A DNA stretch of 64,000 nucleotides. Origin: Pseudomonas sp. MF4836 (lineage in GTDB: Bacteria; Pseudomonadota; Gammaproteobacteria; Pseudomonadales; Pseudomonadaceae). The notes beneath the pieces are model-generated. The model ran no database searches and was not told where the DNA came from. It saw only the letters and a list, made by a program, of their open reading frames with translations. The position numbers were made by a program, and so were the translations under genes. This document shows positions 60,765 through 64,000 of the stretch, one piece after another. How positions within the stretch are numbered: the stretch's first letter is position 1; each line of letters starts with the position of its first letter. The stretch lies in contig NZ_MVOL01000001.1 in NCBI RefSeq assembly GCF_002018875.1, positions 434,001-498,000 on the forward strand. Direction: 5' to 3'.

Positions 60765-61763
60765 TTACTGCGCCTGGTAACCCACGGCCTGGTAGACCTT
60801 CTTCACCAGTTCGGGGTTGATCTGCGCCGCGTACTTTTCGATCACCGGGCGGATCTTCTGCTGGATGCGCACCACCTCTTCGGCGGGCAATTCGTTGACC
60901 TTCATCCCGGAACTGGCGAGCTCGGCAATCGCCTTGCTGTCGGCCGCGCGGGAGATCTGGCGCTGCTCGAGGCGCACCTCCATGGCCACCTCCGTCAGCA
61001 GCGCCTGCTCGTCCGGGTTCAGGGTGTCCCAGAAGGGTTTGCTGATCAGCACGATCTGCGGGTTGTAGTTGTGATGGGTCAGGCTCAGGTACTTCTGCAC
61101 TTCATTGAATTTTGAGGCCAGGATCAGCGCCGCCGGGTTTTCCTGGCCGTCCACGGTGCCGGTCTCGAGGGCGGTGTGCACCTCGGTGAAGGGCAGGGGC
61201 GTGGGGTTGGCCCCGAGGGTCGACCACACGTCGAGGAACAGCGGCGATTGCTGGGCGCGAATCTTCAGGCCGGTGATGTCTTCCATCTTCTGCACCGGGC
61301 GCACGTTGTTGGTCAGGTTGCGCACCCCCAGCTCCCAGAACGCCAGGCCCACCAGTTTTTTCTCCGGCAACTGATCGATCAGCATCTTGCCGACCTCGCC
61401 ATCGAGCATGGCGTCGACCTTGGCGGTGTCGGTGTAGAGAAACGGGAAATCGAGGATGCCGAAGTCGGTCACGTGGTTGAGCATCAGGCCGGCGTTCCAG
61501 GTCATCATTTCCACTACGCCGCCCTGCAGCGACGACAGCACCTGCACGTCGCCCCCGAGCACGCCGTTGGGGAAGGTGCGGACCTTGATCTTGCCGCCGC
61601 TGCGTTCGTTGATCTTCTTCGCGAACAGTTCCATGCCAATCGCCGGTGGCGTGCCCTTGGGGCTGGTGGCAGCGAACTTGAGGGTGCGTGAGTTGTACTC
61701 GGCGGCAAAGCTCAGGCTGCTGGCCAGCAGCAGCGCGGCGAGCACGGTGAGGTGTCGGGTCAT
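60765..61763 (-). CDS. dctP: TRAP transporter substrate-binding protein (DctP), second system
   Basis: 332 residues. Signal peptide MTRHLTVLAALLLASSLSFA. SPKGTPPAIGMELFAKKINE and EDITGLKIRAQQSPLFLDVW with the ligand arginine, then PLPFTEVHTALETGTVDGQENPAA, the DctP family signature. ATG 61763 is preferred over 61769 because AGGA lies six bases before it. Delivers an organic acid to the DctQM pair upstream in the operon. Confidence 0.9.
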   Translation of the reverse strand: MTRHLTVLAALLLASSLSFAAEYNSRTLKFAATSPKGTPPAIGMELFAKKINERSGGKIKVRTFPNGVLGGDVQVLSSLQGGVVEMMTWNAGLMLNHVTDFGILDFPFLYTDTAKVDAMLDGEVGKMLIDQLPEKKLVGLAFWELGVRNLTNNVRPVQKMEDITGLKIRAQQSPLFLDVWSTLGANPTPLPFTEVHTALETGTVDGQENPAALILASKFNEVQKYLSLTHHNYNPQIVLISKPFWDTLNPDEQALLTEVAMEVRLEQRQISRAADSKAIAELASSGMKVNELPAEEVVRIQQKIRPVIEKYAAQINPELVKKVYQAVGYQAQ

Positions 61764-61790
61764 GGTCATTCCTTATTGTTGTTCGGGGTG

Positions 61791-63074
61791 TCAGTGGGCG
61801 AACCATTGCGCCGGAACCGTCACCAGTTCAGGGAAGATCACCAGCAGGAAGAGCACGATGATTTCGGCGATAAGGAACGGGAAGGTGCCCTTGAGCAGGG
61901 CCTCGTAGCGCATCTTGCCGATCCCGCACACCACGTTGAGCACCGTGCCCACGGGCGGCGTGATCAGGCCGATGGAGCAATTGATCATGAACAGCACGCC
62001 GAAGTAGATCGGGTCGATATTGGCCGCGGTCACCACCGGCACCAGGATCGGCGCCAGGAGCAGGATGGTCGGCGTCAGGTCCATGACCATGGAGATCAGC
62101 AGGATCAGCAGCATCAACACCACGATCAGCAGTTTCGGGTTGTCCATGACCGGCTGGATCAGGTCGATGATCTGCCCAGGGATGTCGGCGATGGTGATCA
62201 TCCAGGCCGGGATCGACGCTGCGGCCACCAGGAACATCACTGCGGCGGTGGTCTTGCCGGCGCGCAACAAAAGCTCGCCGAGGGATTTCAGGCTCAGCTC
62301 GCGGTAGATCAGCGACGACACCAGCAGCGCATAGACGCTGGCCACGGCCCCGGCTTCGGTCGGCGTCACCACACCGAAGCGCAGGCCGGCGACGATGATC
62401 ACCGGCAGCATCAGCGCCCAGGTGCTGTCGACGAAGGCCTTGAGGCGTTCCTTGCCGGAAGCCTTGGGGCTCAGCTCGACATCGTTGTCCCGGCGCGACA
62501 CCAACCACCAGGCGATCACCAGGGCCACGGCAATCATCAACCCAGGAGCGATCCCCGCGAGGAACAGTTTGGTGATCGACAAGCCGGAAGCCACCCCGAG
62601 CACCACGAAGCCGATACTCGGGGGAATGATCGAGCCCAGCACCGAAACCGAGGCGATCAGGCCACCGGAGCGATTGCGGTTGTAGCCCGCGATCACCATC
62701 ATCGGCAGCAGCAGGGCGGTCAGCGACGCGGCGTCGGCCAGGGCCGAGCCCGAGAGGCTGGACAGCAGCACCCCGGCAAAGATCGTCACGTAGCCCAGGC
62801 CGCCGCGCATATGGCCGACCAGGGAAATCGCCAGGTTGATGATGCGCTTGGACAGGCCGCCGCTGTTCATCACTTCGCCGGCGATGATGAACAACGGAAT
62901 CGCCAGCAACGGAAAGCTGCCCGCCGAGTTGATAATGTTTTGCGCGATGATCTGGCCATCGAACAGCCCCAGCAGCCACATCAGGGCCACGCCGCAGAGA
63001 ATCAGGGCATAGGCGATGGGCACGCCGATAAGAATGGCGGCCATCAGCACGCCGACAAATACACCGAGGGCCAT
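61791..63074 (-). CDS. dctM: TRAP transporter large permease (DctM), second system
   Basis: 427 residues, about twelve hydrophobic segments. Motifs IPLFIIAGEVMNSGGLSKRI, LSSLSGSALADAASLTALLL and LGSIIPPSIGFVVLG match DctM/SiaM permeases. The ATG overlaps the TAA of dctQ by one base (TAATG), so translation is coupled. It is longer in loop regions than the first-system DctM and clearly a separate subfamily. Confidence 0.9.
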   Translation of the reverse strand: MALGVFVGVLMAAILIGVPIAYALILCGVALMWLLGLFDGQIIAQNIINSAGSFPLLAIPLFIIAGEVMNSGGLSKRIINLAISLVGHMRGGLGYVTIFAGVLLSSLSGSALADAASLTALLLPMMVIAGYNRNRSGGLIASVSVLGSIIPPSIGFVVLGVASGLSITKLFLAGIAPGLMIAVALVIAWWLVSRRDNDVELSPKASGKERLKAFVDSTWALMLPVIIVAGLRFGVVTPTEAGAVASVYALLVSSLIYRELSLKSLGELLLRAGKTTAAVMFLVAAASIPAWMITIADIPGQIIDLIQPVMDNPKLLIVVLMLLILLISMVMDLTPTILLLAPILVPVVTAANIDPIYFGVLFMINCSIGLITPPVGTVLNVVCGIGKMRYEALLKGTFPFLIAEIIVLFLLVIFPELVTVPAQWFAH

Positions 63075-63583
63075 TACTTGAGCACCCCTTGCATGGTGGT
63101 GGAAGGCTGGCGCTCGCCGGCCGGGGTGGCCAGGTGCTTGACCAGTTGGGCTCCGAGCAGAACGCTGCTCAATACCGAAAACACCAGGCCGGCGCCGTAG
63201 AACAGGCCCATAGAGATGCCGGTGGAGGGCGCGCCCACATTCAGGTTGATCAGGGTCTGTTTCCAGCTGCCCTGGAGAAACAGCCAGGTGGCGAACAGCA
63301 TCAGCAGGTAGGTCAGGGTCAGCAGGTGTTTGGCGACCCTGGGCGAGGCGCGGCTGGTCAGGATATCGACCCCGATATGGCCGTTCTCGTGCAGCATCAG
63401 CTGGGAGCCGGCGAACACCAGCCAGACGAACGCCAGCCGGGAAATTTCCTCACTGAAGAACAAGCCGGAATTGAAGCCGTAGCGCAGCACTACATTGGTG
63501 AAAATCAGCGCCGTGATACACACCAGGCAACCGACGATCAGTGCCTTCAGGGCCAGGAAATAAAGTCTTGTAAGTTCTTTCAT
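63074..63583 (-). CDS. dctQ: TRAP transporter small permease (DctQ), second system
   Basis: 169 residues with four hydrophobic segments; FSEEISRLAFVWLVFAGSQL and ENGHIGVDIL are the DctQ core motif. First gene of the dctQ-dctM-dctP-nitrilase-aldolase operon. GGGGAG precedes the ATG. An inverted repeat (63715-63734) lies 132 bases upstream. Confidence 0.9.
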   Translation of the reverse strand: MKELTRLYFLALKALIVGCLVCITALIFTNVVLRYGFNSGLFFSEEISRLAFVWLVFAGSQLMLHENGHIGVDILTSRASPRVAKHLLTLTYLLMLFATWLFLQGSWKQTLINLNVGAPSTGISMGLFYGAGLVFSVLSSVLLGAQLVKHLATPAGERQPSTTMQGVLK

Positions 63584-64000
63584 GAACCGTGCTCCCCGCT
63601 GAGTGGGGAGCGGTTGTGCAACTCGCTGCGGGCCGCTGAAGAACGGTTTTGGCGAATGGGTCGCGCTGCATGAAACTGCAAACAGAGCATAAGTAAGACC
63701 ACCTTTTATTATTAGTTATACGTCGTCGTATGACCTGGGTAGAGTCTTTATTTATGCGGGGTTCGTGTCAATGAAACTCCCTGTGTTTGCTGAGTCAATG
63801 TTCTTATTAGGGCGATAAGGGATGGTAATCAGTGAGCCGGCTTATTGATTTTAAAAAGCGCGAGCGCGGGTTCTAAATACTAAGTTGTGGGACGACATAT
63901 CAGATTGTTGATAAGGGTTGGCTTTTGTTCTTGGGGCCAGTTTGTGCCGCCGTTTGCCTGCCTCTGGTGCTGCGCCGGGCAAACACCGCAAACTGTGCCC
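63584..64000. other. Non-coding promoter region of second TRAP operon
   Basis: 417 bases with no convincing gene. A+T-rich around 63690-63860 with the inverted repeat described above; probable promoter for the minus-strand TRAP operon. A neighbouring gene may start beyond the right edge. Confidence 0.5.
63715..63734. promoter_or_regulatory. Inverted repeat, candidate GntR-type operator
   Basis: Arms GTTATACG and CGTATGAC separated by TCGT; seven of eight positions are complementary. It lies upstream of the second TRAP operon. The half-site form GT..TACG/CGTA..AC resembles FCD-type GntR operators, but no gntR gene is visible and the regulator may lie beyond the window. Confidence 0.45.

Noticed and set aside
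61752..63200. 482-residue plus-strand frame over the second TRAP operon
   Set aside because: Antisense, His/Gln/Asp-rich; no homology features.
1..64000. CRISPR arrays, tRNA or rRNA genes and insertion sequences
   Set aside because: No regularly spaced identical repeats, no cloverleaf or rRNA-like stretches and no transposase motifs were noticed.

Overview
The window is a G+C-rich chromosomal segment that reads as Pseudomonas, most likely the P. fluorescens group. The codon use, the kdpE end, the deoxyribose locus, the TonB receptors with a PchR/YbtA-like regulator, and the quinoprotein dehydrogenase with its AcoR-type activator all fit that. It contains no rRNA, tRNA, CRISPR array or intact insertion sequence that I can see. 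Two patches look A+T-richer than the rest and may be acquired: about 400-2000 (degenerate EAL gene) and about 26050-27740 (two lipoprotein genes).

Layout. 1-196: end of kdpE. 197-5823: a catalytically degenerate EAL protein, a glycine-repeat autotransporter and a LOV-GGDEF diguanylate cyclase (a blue-light receptor). 5929-7287: chromate transporter. 7380-8535: a scar where a histidine-kinase 3' end and a frameshifted DUF6708-like T6SS-associated gene abut head to head, followed by an intact PAAR gene. 8746-13727: a deoxyribose locus (deoK, deoP, deoX, divergent deoQ, deoC) with palindromic operator candidates. 14332-20234: an ESPR autotransporter next to a divergent response regulator/histidine kinase pair. 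20341-28551: a LysE exporter, an Imm26-like/LRR protein, a leaderless binding protein, a DUF2256 plus (6-4) photolyase pair, two lipoproteins and hypothetical genes.

28630-42014 is an iron or xenosiderophore module with no biosynthetic genes. It holds a YbtPQ/IrtAB-like ABC pair, an ABC-2 ATPase with a 1034-residue permease whose C-terminal part resembles an inactive M1 peptidase, two FyuA-like TonB receptors and a PchR/YbtA-like AraC regulator. 42057-47913: a PIG-L deacetylase translationally coupled to a third TonB receptor, a 58-residue membrane peptide and a lipoprotein.

48159-53932 is an alcohol-oxidation unit: a sigma-54 promoter with an upstream palindrome, a Ca-type quinohaemoprotein alcohol dehydrogenase, an AldA-type aldehyde dehydrogenase and a sigma-54 activator. 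54090-63583 carries two TRAP dicarboxylate-type transporters. One runs with an RraA-like protein beside a LysR gene; the other runs with a nitrilase-family amidase and an HpaI-type aldolase. The last 417 bases are non-coding and hold a 20-bp inverted repeat that could be an operator.

The most novel-looking items are the ABC permease with a dead M1-like domain inside a siderophore-uptake locus, the light/c-di-GMP/adhesin block, the covarying hairpin repeat flanking that block, and the sigma-54 promoter and palindrome in front of the quinoprotein operon.
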